From positions 22,000,935 to 22,064,934 of the forward strand of contig LS997563.1 in the NCBI GenBank assembly GCA_000469685.2: a stretch of DNA of 64,000 nt, read 5' to 3'. Made by a program: the position numbers and the translations under genes. Below, one piece after another: positions 1-10,079 of the stretch; positions within the stretch are counted from its first letter, which is position 1; each line of letters starts with the position of its first letter. The stretch comes from Haemonchus contortus. Its lineage: Eukaryota; Nematoda; Chromadorea; Rhabditida; Trichostrongylidae. The notes under the pieces were generated by a model. It had not been told where the DNA came from. It searched no databases and worked only from the letters and a program-made list of their open reading frames with translations.

Positions 1-95
1 TATGAATTCAAATCTTGGCGGCTGTCCATTCAGACTAATCAACATATTGTGCTCCTTACATGAGTCATTAGTTGCTCTTTCTGTCATAAGGTCTG

Positions 96-1086
96 TTAGG
101 TTTTGGAATTTTTAGGAGGCCTTTTTTGGCAGAATGGATAAGACTGCTTTTTGAACGGTTTTACTTCACGAGTTCAAACTTGGTCGAACTGTGAAGGAGG
201 CAGCCCCAAACATCAATGTTGCATGGGGAGAAGGCGCTGCATCGGAGCGAACGGTTCGTCGCTGGTTTCAGAAGTTTAGAAGAGGAGAAAAGTCACTGGA
301 AGACGAAGAGCGAGCTGTTCGACCAACGTTAGTTGATCACGATGTTTTGCTAAAAACAGTCGAGGAAGATTGACATCAACCTTTGGGAGAGGTTGCCAAG
401 AAGATGGGTGTCTCCCACATAGTCTTCACTGTGACGTGAGATGAGAAATAGATCCTCAATGGTAACAGGAAGCGTTCTGCTCAGCGGGTGGGTGTGGATG
501 AGCCTCCAAAAAATTTCCTAAACTAAGTGCACACGTCACGAATGCAATCAACACGGTTTGGTGGTCCAGCCGTGGATTAATCCAATATGCGTTTCTTCCT
601 ACAGGTCAAACTATCACCGCACAGTCCTATTGTGAACAAATTCGTGAGAAGTACACGAAACTGGGGCAAATGCCGCCAGCACTAGTCAGCCGCCATGGTC
701 TACTGCTCTTGCACGACAATGCGCAACTGCATGTGTCACAAATTGTTTTCCAGAAGTTGAACGAGCTGCGAATCGAAGCTCTCCCTTATCCACCCTACTC
801 AACAGACCTGTCACCAACTGACTACCATTTATTCAAACATCTGGACAAATTCATAAAAGATTGAGTCTTCAAAAATCAAGGCGACGTGGAAGCTGCCTTT
901 CTCGGGTTCTTGAGATGCAGTTTTCCGGACCTTTGTAAGAATGGAGTAGACAGACTTGTATTACGTTGGCAAAAATGTGTAGAATCGAATGGGGCTTATT
1001 ATGAATAGAAATGTTCACTTTGAGATGAGTTACAACTTTTTGGAAGTTAGCTGACAAAACGGCCAGAACTTTTCTTACAACCTAAT
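96..1086 (+). mobile_element. Degenerate mariner (Tc1/mariner superfamily) transposon
   Basis: A broken mariner transposase can be read from about 134 to 1006. The N-terminal helix-turn-helix part (191-373) has the typical ERTVRRWFQKFRRGE segment. The C-terminal catalytic part (670-864) has HDNA and SPTDYHLF, with 34 residues between the two aspartates, which is the DD34D spacing of mariner. The first catalytic aspartate lies in a DEK remnant near 440, next to an RKRSAQ..GVDEPPK motif. In-frame stops occur near 150, 371, 437 and 448. About 50 residues normally found between the HTH part and the first Asp are missing. Both ends carry a loose inverted repeat (TTAGGTT at 96; AACCTAA ending at 1086), so the borders are approximate. 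It cannot encode an active transposase. Confidence 0.85.
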
Positions 1087-2208
1087 ACTATAAATGTCAT
1101 AGACTTTGACTATCACGTAGTAATTCTACTCAAAATGTCATAAGATTCATATATTGCTATATTTCGCATTGCTATATTTCGCTGTAACATGGTCACATCC
1201 GAACCAAAAGAAAATGAAACTGCTAATCCATAGGACTAGCTCTGTTGTGTTATCATGAGAACAAAAGTAATTATCACAGTGCACAAGAATAACCCATAGC
1301 TTAACCAATCACCTATGCAACAAATTCATTTCAATTCCGCACACTTGTTGACATCACTAGAGCTACATTGACGATATTACACTTACCATGTCACCACTCC
1401 TTCCTCTTTCCTTTTCGGCTCGAGGCCGAGCCTCCTTCTCGAAGGTACGGCAAGAGTTCTCATTGAAACAGCCAACTTTTTTGTACTTCCCAGCTTTTGC
1501 ATTTTAATTCGGCCGATGTACTTGCGAACTGCGAACTCGTTTTCGTTTTCTTATCGAACTCCATGTTATGCGGTATCGCTCGAAAGCTCATTCGAAGCTC
1601 GAGGACGAGCTTACTGTAGGAACGGAGATGTCATGTCCTCGCCAGTCGAGGCCACCTGTCGCACTACACTGGACCAGTATATAATGGACAAACTGGAAAC
1701 AACGAGGCTGCTGCTGTTGTTACGTCTACTCTACTACATACAGCCCATCGCTCCCATTCCCCATTCCCATCCTTCGTCTTTACTCCTTGATATAATGTAT
1801 TAAAGATAAATTTTTTATATTATCTGTTTGCATACTGTGCACCGCTACACATAAGACATGTGCCTGATCAGCCTATGATCTGATAGACCTAAGAACTGGT
1901 AAGGTATTTGTCCAGGGATTAACGCATTGAGCCAACCAAACTCAACGAAGATCTTTTGGATCCACCCTTAACTACCAAGCTCACCGAGGAAACTACGCTT
2001 CTTCATGTAGAAGAACAGTGACAAGCGGGTGGTTGACACGCGAGTTCTTTACTATCGTTTATGTCCTCTAACTGTCAATGAGGCATTTTTCAGTTATCTG
2101 TGTGTTCTTGGGGATCTATTTTTTACCTCTCTATCTCGAACCAATTCATAATACCCCGTAACAATGAAAGAAAATGGACAAGAGTAGTCATAACCTCCAC
2201 AGGTTGTA
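1087..2208. other. Intergenic or LTR-like sequence, no gene recognised
   Basis: No conserved coding region is visible. A TATA-like element (tatataatgg) lies near 1678, followed by pyrimidine-rich sequence and an AT-rich stretch around 1790-1820. This would fit a retrotransposon LTR belonging to the BEL relic downstream. I found no second copy in the window to prove it, so the assignment is weak. Confidence 0.3.
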
Positions 2209-2435
2209 GGAAACATTACCGTTGTTTGCAGAGAGTTCCGTAGAAATGAGGTTGTGATATAGTGATTGTAATTGAATCAAAGTTGCAAACAACTGTGTTA
2301 TATAAGATACGCCTAAGGGTGTTTGTTTTTATCCTTGTTCTTCTCCACCGCTTCGGTCGACTTCCTCCGCACTCGTTGGCAGAACCACAGCAATTAATCG
2401 GGAAGCAAAATCGGAGTTTGACAGAAACATAATGA
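2209..2435 (+). repeat. BEL/Pao leader or LTR segment, copy 1
   Basis: This stretch is homologous in the same orientation to 8363-8600, with long shared runs such as agttccgtagaaatgaggtt and a shared promoter-proximal sequence (caaacaactgtg, then a TATA-like box, then aagggtgtttgttttt). It sits directly before the BEL gag frame, so it is most likely part of the LTR or 5' leader. The partner at 8363 follows the integrase remnant, as a 3' LTR would. Confidence 0.6.
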
Positions 2436-3710
2436 AACAGTATCTAACAAACGCGTGGCAGGCAAAGCAGACACTGTGCCTATACATCTGGACCACCCTC
2501 ACCTCAAAAACTTTGGTGCATCGGTCAGATCAGCAGAGCTACGACAACGTGTGTTCAATCATTCATTGTACAAGCAAAAGAAATGCCGCGTTGAGTATTA
2601 GCTTAAGCAACTGGAGCTTAGGTAGAGTGCTCGCGGGTACAATTCCAAGAAGTCATAGACAATCGGCTCTAGGATAGCAGAGTCGCAACAAAGCCACTTC
2701 TAGTCAAGTCCCTCAGTACGCAGATCTTACTATCGGAATCGGAAGACTTAAAAGCCCGTCTTTAGGTGTTTAGAAAAGCAATTCACTTCGATCGAATTCC
2801 GGAACAGTATTGCACTCCACAACAGCTCAAGCAGAACTTCCGAAACCTCCCATCCCAGGATAGTAGTCAATGCTGGGAGTGGGACAAGCTCTGGGAACTA
2901 TTCAATGCTACAATACATCCGACTATTTTGCTGGATCTTCATAAGTACAACTACCTTCCTCAAGTCCTAAGAGGAAAAGCACGCCAATCTGCCGAAAGAT
3001 ACTGAATAACTCCAGGGAGATTATTTCCGGTGATGAAACATTTGCAAGGAAGTATGAAATACCATCATCACCAACCTTCACGAACAAATGGAAGTTTGCG
3101 GAAGAAGCTCAAAGTACAGATTTAAAAGATCGGTGCAAACTGTTCAACCGACTCTCCTGGATTATGAGACAGTTAAAAAGCAAAATGAGACGACCACAAC
3201 AGTCCATGGCTGATGTCAAAAGTTTTGGCTAAGTTCGGGGAAGACATAAAAAGTCGAGCCTCGAGAAAAAAGTAGCACTCTCGTACGATGGGACATGGAG
3301 CATGGAAAAGCAAATAGTCGCTTTAGGCACACTCCTGAAGCTAGAAGAGGGAGTTGAATGTCTTATGTCGAAAACATTCAAACCACAGAATACACAAAGA
3401 AAAGACATAAGTCGAGCTTCATCTGCATTTACCTATGCTAAAACACTACCGCCATATTTCTTTCATTGTAATCCGCAAGATCATTGGTCGATCTCATGCA
3501 CAACACTCAAGCACCCAAAAAGAAGAATTGAATATCTTAAACAAACGAAGAGGTGTCTTGGATACGGATCAAGGAACCACTCATTCGTTGAGAGACACCC
3601 TTTTCGGAAAACGACACCATACTTCAATATGCTTGAAATACACCGGACTAAACTTCTCCGCACACAAGCCGAACAGAAGAATAATGGTGAAACTAAAGTC
3701 ATTGTATAAT
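2432..3710 (+). pseudogene. BEL/Pao retrotransposon gag relic
   Basis: Three broken frames together match a BEL/Pao gag. The middle part (2766-3005) has the capsid-like pattern CWEWDKLWELFNATIHP followed by a helix ending in RGKARQSAE. The last part (3302-3709) ends in a zinc-knuckle-like region with paired Cys/His positions (FFHCNPQDHWSISC, then KRCLGYGSRNHSF), partly degraded. Frameshifts separate the pieces near 2680, 3010 and 3235. The neighbouring protease and integrase remnants lie downstream in the usual order. The capsid packages element RNA in this family; this copy is dead. Confidence 0.75.
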
Positions 3711-3839
3711 TTTGCAATCAACTGGCACAACATTTGAACCCCAAATCAAAGTCGGCGCAGATGATTCTACATTCTCAACTGGTGCGGGAAATCCAAAAGC
3801 GACGGAGACAGGAGACATAAATCTCCTTACAGGATCGAT

Positions 3840-4540
3840 CAAATTAAGAATCCATTAACAAAGAACCTGCGCGATGTGCAGGCATTATTTGATACTGGAG
3901 TGACCGTTCCTTTATAGACTTTCGACTTGCACAAGAACTCCAACTTCCAAGACAAGGTCCATCAACAATGAGACTAAAGACATTTGGAACGACAGAGCAA
4001 GGAGACATCACATTCCCAATGACCTCCATCAACATGAGATGAAGAAAGTGCATAACACACACTCCAGTTGCACATACGCGTCACAATCACTCCAAATATT
4101 ACCCGCTGCACTTTAGGAAAAAGAGACTTAACTTTATGAAAAGAAAGCTCCCTCCTATGCTCATCACTAGGAAAGGGCAACATTTAAGTAAGGATCTTGA
4201 TTGGATAGGTCCAATCGTGGAATTTCATAAAACCCGGATCGCCATATTTCATCCTTCCTTCCGATTAGTCCTCATTCCAACAACATTTGGATACATGAAC
4301 TCGGGACAAAAATCAGAGGAGCACAGACACAGGAGAAAATCCTGTTTTTGTACTCACTTCCGAAACAAGTGATCCAATGGATTGCTGGGAACAATACTGT
4401 AACTCCGAGTCCTGCGAAAAAGATTAGGAAGTTTACAGAACCGAAAACGAAGAAGAAGCAAATACAAATGTACAAGTTCTGAAAGAATTCAATAAATGGT
4501 TGCAAGTATCAGAATGTGAAGAACTCCCACTAAAGCATGT
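3840..4540 (+). pseudogene. BEL/Pao aspartic protease and PR-RT linker relic
   Basis: A retropepsin active-site motif (LFDTG) is encoded at about 3885-3899 inside a region resembling the DUF1758 protease of BEL elements. Further downstream, near 4270-4330, LIPTTFGYMNSGQKSE resembles the segment that closes this protease domain. From 4400 to 4530 an acidic linker (TENEEEANTNVQV) matches the stretch that normally leads into the reverse transcriptase. The RT and RNase H domains themselves are absent: the sequence passes directly into integrase-type sequence after about 4540. Several frameshifts and stops are present. Confidence 0.7.
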
Positions 4541-5231
4541 TTGCACACTGCACAGTCATCACAAGTCGAGATAGCAGACCTCGTAGATCTCGAACCATTC
4601 AGTAATTTCACTAAGGCAAAAAGGATTCTCGCACATGCGCTAAAGTTCCTGAAGAAATTGACGTGCTATCTTCATCCAGAATTGAGAGGAAAACTGTTTG
4701 ACAGCTCACCATGCTCGAATAACAACCTAAAGAAGACCACTTGACTGCATTGGACATTCTCGACGCCCAACACGCTCTAGTCCGGAATCATCAGCTAAAG
4801 CACATATACGAACATTACAAAAAACTCACAAAAAATCTGATCATGAAGGAGAGTCGCACAAAAATATTGAGAGCATACGATTGCTTCAACAAACCAGATC
4901 TAGATCGTACCGCCAAAAACCCTATCTTTATTGTCCCCAATACTCACCCTTCCCGCCTCATCATGAAGAAGCTCGCCCATACCACGTAAGGGCGGTCCAT
5001 ACCATTTACAATGTTCGGCGTATACCATGACTGCGAGAACAAGTCAAAAAAAATCGCAAAATTGCACTGCGTGCCAGAAAATGAATAACCTCCTCTTCAA
5101 GTACCCAGAAATGACTGACCTACCGCGATCTCGTGTCACCAGATCGCGAGCAATTGAGCATGCAAATTAGACTGTTTTGGCCCACTGACAGCTTCCGCGA
5201 AGGTAAGAAACAATCATTTTTTATGGATGTA
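4541..5231 (+). pseudogene. BEL/Pao integrase relic, 5' part
   Basis: The frame at 4541-4744 (FSNFTKAKRILAHALKFLKK) matches the helical segment that precedes BEL integrases. A CTAC zinc-ligand pair lies near 5070. A degraded SRVTRSRAIEHA ... FGPLTA block at 5125-5200 corresponds to the start of the catalytic core; the first catalytic Asp region reads as cysteine-phenylalanine. The domain is cut at 5231 by the foldback element and resumes at 8062 in the same direction. The sequence joined across the single TA reads in one frame for at least twenty codons downstream, which supports the insertion model. Confidence 0.75.
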
Positions 5232-5943
5232 CAGTACTCGCCATAAGAACTCAAAAATTTGCGATAATACCGCGAGTTCACGTCTTTTTCGTCTTTTCGT
5301 TATAAATCGCTTTAAAATAAATTAACCGAGGAGAAAAAAATACCGTTGAACTCAGCTCATCGAGCTCTGCAAGATGGTACCCTAAAGTGTTGAAAATGCT
5401 TTATTTTGGATTGCGCCATGCACTTGAGCTCCATCCGAAAAGTGATTGCATGCACATGGGGTGCACGCTTTAGTCCTTGAAGGAGCTCATTGGTCCCTGA
5501 AGATGATCTGTTCAGAATTTGCTTTGGATTGCGCCACGCACTCGATTTTACTCAGTACAATGTGGAAATGATTGTTGGCTTTGTTCAGTCTCCATCGTTC
5601 CTTTTTTGAGTTGGAAGCTGTAGATAAGTGCATCCAAGGTATCTGCACTCAACACTCCTCTCTACAGGTTCCATTGAGAATATGACATCAATTTACGGCA
5701 AAATAACAAAGTCGATTTTTTTGGCATTTTCCAATTTTTGGAGGAATTTTTCTTTAGAACCTGAGCAGGCGGCAGCGAGCCACTCCACTGTCGTAGACTA
5801 CACTTTGTATTCTGCGAGGCTGTTATGGTACACCCTATCATAGATCAAAATTTCTCCCTTGGTATGGCCCCAAACTTCGAACTTCGTCAAGCCCAAATCA
5901 TAAAACAATGTTTTTTCCCTTCCCGTTGGTCTTTTTGCAACTG
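5232..5943 (+). repeat. Foldback element left arm
   Basis: Inverted partner of 7350-8061. Both arms can be translated as the same 71-residue frame (5628-5843 plus strand, 7450-7665 minus strand) with only a few differences. That reflects the DNA repeat rather than a gene. Confidence 0.85.
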
Positions 5944-6405
5944 CGTTGTACACTGCTAGATTCCCCGTGAAAAATGCTATCGAATGATGTATAGATCAAC
6001 CCGTGACGAAAACCTCCCTCCACAACCACTTTCTGCAGTAGGCCTGCCTCTGAGCGGTTTCCTGCAGGACGTGTTTGGATGCGCATGCGGCAGGGTACGG
6101 TAGTGGCGGGAATTCAGAGGCTCTCGAATGGTAATTATATGAGTGGGGGATTAGATCTGCTGGTGGCCGGCTACTGAAGTGGCGAGAAGGGGGGGGGGGG
6201 GGGTTGGATCGATTAATGATTACTTTAGTGGGGGGTAAGGTCTGCAGGAGACGGAGTACTGTAGTGGCGGGAAAGTGGGGCAGTTTGAATAGAAGTTTTG
6301 AGACGGTCTGAAAAAGAACGGTTTCCATCGTCCATTTATAATGTGGAGGCTGTACATAAGTGCATCTACGGTCTCTGCACTCAACACTCCTCCTTACAGG
6401 TTCCA

Positions 6406-7163
6406 TCCTACTTACTATAAGACGCTTAGTCTGTCTCTCTGTCTGTCTGTCTGTCTGTCGTCTGTATGTCTGTCACGAAGTTCCTTAGCTCCTTTAGATC
6501 TGCCTGGAGAGACCGGGCCAAGCGTGGGATGGGTGGGCCATGTCCCGAGAAGTATAAAGCACACATCAGCTTGGCGGAGCCCCGCCCACAGTGGGCGTGG
6601 CGTGCATCGAAATGAGCTGTACTGTGGACCGTGATTTCAAAGTCAGTCACAAGACGGCTTCAAAACTGGGGTTTAAAGGTGGCCTATGTAAGTTGGATCG
6701 AACTGGGGAGACCCACCCCCGATGGGCCGGGCGTCCTCCAGAAATGCAATGCTTTATGGAAGCATTTATAACTCGGTTCGGAGAAAGCCAACAGAGCAGG
6801 AAAAAGTTGATGCGGGAGGAGTATGGTCGAAGGTGTCTCCAGCATAAATGACGTCAGCGGAGGCCCGCCCGCAATGGGCGGAGCGTGCCTCGAAGCTCAC
6901 ATCCCTTCTTACATTTATATACGAAAATCCGTAGCTCCAGTTCCCATGGACCTAGAAAGTTTAAACTTGGTAGGATTACAGCCACCATGGTGGGAAATCC
7001 TATGGTGGGTAGCGGAACTAGACTTCGCCTACAAGAGGCGGGGTTTGGGCGAAAATTCATAACTCCTGTCCCAGTGGACCTAGAAAGTTCAACTTGGTAG
7101 GAGTACAGGCGACAGGATAGGAACACTTATGGTGGGTGGCAAAACCAGACTGTAGCCGCCTGG
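6406..7163 (+). mobile_element. Non-autonomous Helitron, copy 3
   Basis: The 5' end reads TCCTACTTACTATAAGACGC, followed by a (CTGT)n tract at 6428-6475. The 3' end reads CCGCCTGG. The insert is preceded by A and followed by T, as expected for Helitrons. It interrupts a foldback-arm copy exactly between ggttcca and ttgagaatatgac, a junction that is uninterrupted at about 5668-5690 and, inverted, at about 7600-7625. Inside are degenerate tandem units with GC-box cores (cccgcccacagtgggcg near 6585, cccgcccgcaatgggcgga near 6868). No coding capacity. Confidence 0.75.
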
Positions 7164-7349
7164 TTGAGAATATGACATCAATTTACGGCAAAATAAGAAG
7201 TAGATTTTTTTTTGCGTTTTTCAATTTTTGGAGGAGTTTTTCTCTGGATTCTGAGGAAACGGCAGCCAGGCAATCCACTATTGTAGACTAAACTTAGTGT
7301 TCTGCGATGCTACTATGGTACACCTTACCAAAGATGAACAGTTCTCTCT

Positions 7350-8061
7350 TGGTTGCAAAAAGACCAACGGGAAGGGAAAAAACATTGTTTTATGAATTGG
7401 GCTTGACGAAGTTCGAAGTTTGGGGCCATACCAAGGGAGAAATTTTGATCTATGATAGGGTGTACCATAACAGCCTCGCAGAATACAAAGTGTAGTCTAC
7501 GATAGTGGAGTGGCTCGCTGCCGCCTGCTCAGGTTCTAAAGAAAAATTCCTCCAAAAATTGGAAAATGCCAAAAAAATCGACTTTGTTATTTTGCCGTAA
7601 ATTGATGTCATGTTCCCAATGGAACCTGTAGAGAGGAGTGTTGAGTGCAGATACCTTAGATGCACTTATCTACAGCTTCCAACTCAAAAAAGGAACGATG
7701 GATACTGAACAAAGCCAACAATCATTTCCACATTGTACTGAGTAAAATCGAGTGCGTGGCGCAATCCAAAGCAAATTCTGAACAGATCATCTTCAGGGAC
7801 CAATGAGCTCCTTCAAGGACTAAAGCGTGCACCCCATGTGCATGCAATCACTTTTCGGATGGAGCTCAAGTGCATGGCGCAATCCAAAATAAAGCATTTT
7901 CAACACTCTAGGGTACCATCTTGTAGAGCTCGATGAGCTGAGTTCAACGGTATTTTTTTCTCCTCGATTAATTTATTTTAAAGCGATTTATAACGAAAAG
8001 ACGAAAAAGACGCGAACTCGCGGTATTATCGCAAATTTTTGAGTTCTCACGGCGAGTACTG
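7350..8061 (-). repeat. Foldback element right arm
   Basis: Inverted copy of 5232-5943, ending GGCGAGTACTG next to a TA target duplication at 8062-8063. Confidence 0.85.
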
Positions 8062-8371
8062 TATGTTCAAATGTGCAGTTACACGAATGATACATTTGCA
8101 ATTGGAACTCGATGGAAAGACGAAGCGATTCCAAACGCTTTTCGCCGCTTGGTGCAATACGAGGGAAGCCGCAGTCAGTCATTTGTGACAACGCTGCTAC
8201 ATTCTTGTTAGGCAGCCAGATATTGATTCTTCTTCGCTTTTCCCGAGAGCCAAGATAAATAGACAGGACATAATTTACGCCCACGAAAAAAAGAGTGATC
8301 TGTATTGAAAATGTGATTGAAATAGCACTTTCTTTATGCCTCCCGTGGAGGCATTCTGTACGAAACACTAC
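8062..8371 (+). pseudogene. BEL/Pao integrase relic, 3' part
   Basis: Reading frames here continue the integrase core interrupted at 5231. Visible blocks are CAVTRMIHLQLEL near 8078-8116, SVICDNAATFLLGSQI near 8177-8225 (contains the second catalytic Asp), and YASRGGILYE near 8335-8365 (region of the catalytic Glu). At least two frameshifts occur. The frame then runs into a segment homologous to the BEL leader, which suggests a deletion that removed the rest of pol. Confidence 0.7.
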
Positions 8372-8600
8372 CTTGTTCGCAAAGAGTTCCGTAGAAATGA
8401 GGTTGTGAAATAGTGACTGTTATTGAATCAAAGATGTAAACAACTGTGGTATAAAGTACACGCTGAAGGGTGTTTGTTTTCATTCTTGTTTTTCTTCACC
8501 GCTTCGATCCACTCTCTCTGCACTCGTTGTCAGAACTACACGTCGTCCAGCAATAGACTGTGAAGCAACATCGGTGTGCAACAGAAGCATCAAGAAGCCT
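8363..8600 (+). repeat. BEL/Pao leader or LTR segment, copy 2
   Basis: Direct repeat of 2209-2435, including agttccgtagaaatgaggtt, a TATA-like ggtataaagtac, and a cttcaccgcttcgat block. It lies after the integrase remnant, consistent with a 3' LTR, or less likely with the start of a second BEL copy. Confidence 0.6.
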
Positions 8601-8895
8601 CACCGCACCGCACCGGTTCTTCAACCTACAGCTCGGGATTGGTACAAGATATGAGCCATACCTTGGGTCCACTGCAGTTTCGTACAGCATGTACAAAGGA
8701 CAAAGTAAGTAGAAATTGACGAATTGGTCATTGGTTTGTTTCCGGGTAATAAAGTAAGCACGGCGAAACGTGCTTCATTTCCTCTTCTGTGTAGGTAATG
8801 ACTTATCTATCTGCTAATCAACCAAGGAAGACATTTATTCACCGCAACAGAAAAGGAGTTCAGAAAGAATCAGCAAATTCAATGAGTATAGGCTG
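8601..8895. other. No recognisable feature
   Basis: Short unannotated sequence between the BEL relic and the minus-strand helicase region. A GC-rich block (caccgcaccgcaccgg near 8604) is the only notable composition change. Confidence 0.4.
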
Positions 8896-10079
8896 AGGCA
8901 TTTCTATGCAAAGGCATAAACGGAAAGAGAGAAGATGTTCCGCTGGGAAGATGGTAATGGTAGCCAGGGCTCCGTCCCCGAAATGCAGATGGATCGTGGT
9001 CGCTGTCTCCTGGCACCTCGTCGTCTCCCCGCCCAGTTCTCTTGCTCGCCGCTCCGCCCTGAAATTCTTCGGTGAAACATCGGATCGTCGTGCTAGCACG
9101 GCACGGCTTACACCTCTTTACTCAAAGCCCGACCCGAACTTTAGGAGGGACAGTATAGGAAGAATAGGAAACATCTCACCGAAAAGGGAATTAACACTGT
9201 CGGAGGACTTGTACCGACGTTGACGGATTCCGCCCAATGCAAGAGGTGTTTCATATCGGTACCCGGCGGGAGGGAGGCTGCAAGTCGTTGATGATCTCGG
9301 TGTCAGGATCCATCTGAATCCTGAGAAGACTGTTTTTTAGTGGTCAATAGTATTGCACGTCTTTTTCTCGTTCTTGGACTTAGTCGACCGAAGCGAGTTC
9401 AAGCTGAAATCACCCATTTCTTTTTTCACGTGGCGATACTGGGGATATCGGATGAGAGAAAGCGCATCATCGAGAGAAAGGAGGCGCCGTGCCTGCGCGT
9501 CGTGCCGCTCACGAGCGCTCATCGTAGGCGATACGACTAGGGAGGGCAATAAGTGCGGGGTGAGACCTGAAGGTGGTCACTAGTAGAGCTATTGGGACTA
9601 CCGGAGAGTCTAGGGGAAGGCTCATGACGCTGCCTATGAAGGGCAGGATTAGAGTTTGGGGTTTAAAGTGTGGGGCCAACAGATGGATGTCGCCAATATT
9701 GACATGGCGAATGTGAGCTAAACTCCCTGCGATGATCGAGAGGGCCGGCTATGGTAATAAGCGAGCGCGCCCAGTGGAGCGGCTGATATCATGTTACGCG
9801 AGACGTTAATAGAGTTTATCTTTAAAGCATCAAGTAAAGAGGTAAGCTGACCCGCTGTTATCTTGAAGCTACATCATGAGGCAATAAACGCACATACGAG
9901 AATGGGCAAGGAACCGTTATGTTTAGACCCCACTACGGCGACATGATATAAGTCAGCTCTACGTATGGAGGGCGTCGCCCTTAGAATAGAGGTGTAGGGG
10001 AGTCGACGCTGTTCAGTATCGTTGTCGCCAGACGTCTCTTCGTTGCCTCGGCTTGTGGGCTCCGCCCTGAAAGGTTGAG
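8896..10079 (-). pseudogene. Degraded region downstream of the helicase frame
   Basis: Two places, about 8990-9140 and 10020-10190, are related. Each minus-strand translation contains FRAE followed by an Arg/Glu-rich stretch, and on the plus strand each has gctccgccctgaaa followed after about 50-60 bases by cgcttacacct- or ggcttacacct-type sequence. The interval between (9220-10020) has no recognised gene. It has the same GC-rich codon-like composition as the helicase region, unlike the AT-rich flanks. I read it as the degraded C-terminal part of the same element, possibly tandemly duplicated. Confidence 0.35.

Larger units (their letters stand above)
5232..8061. mobile_element. Foldback Tc1/mariner-type element with long terminal inverted repeats
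   Basis: Inverted arms of about 710 bp (5232-5943 and 7350-8061) match closely. The ends read CAGTACTCGCC and GGCGAGTACTG and are flanked on both sides by TA, the target duplication used by Tc1/mariner elements. No transposase frame is visible, so it is non-autonomous. The interior (5944-7349) holds a short G-run at 6188-6203 and a third, directly repeated partial arm copy (about 6340-6405 plus 7164-7349) that has been split by a Helitron. The host sequence on both sides is BEL integrase. Confidence 0.85.

Noticed and set aside
5628..5843. 71-residue frame found at two places as a conserved small protein
   Set aside because: It is the translation of both inverted arms of one foldback element.
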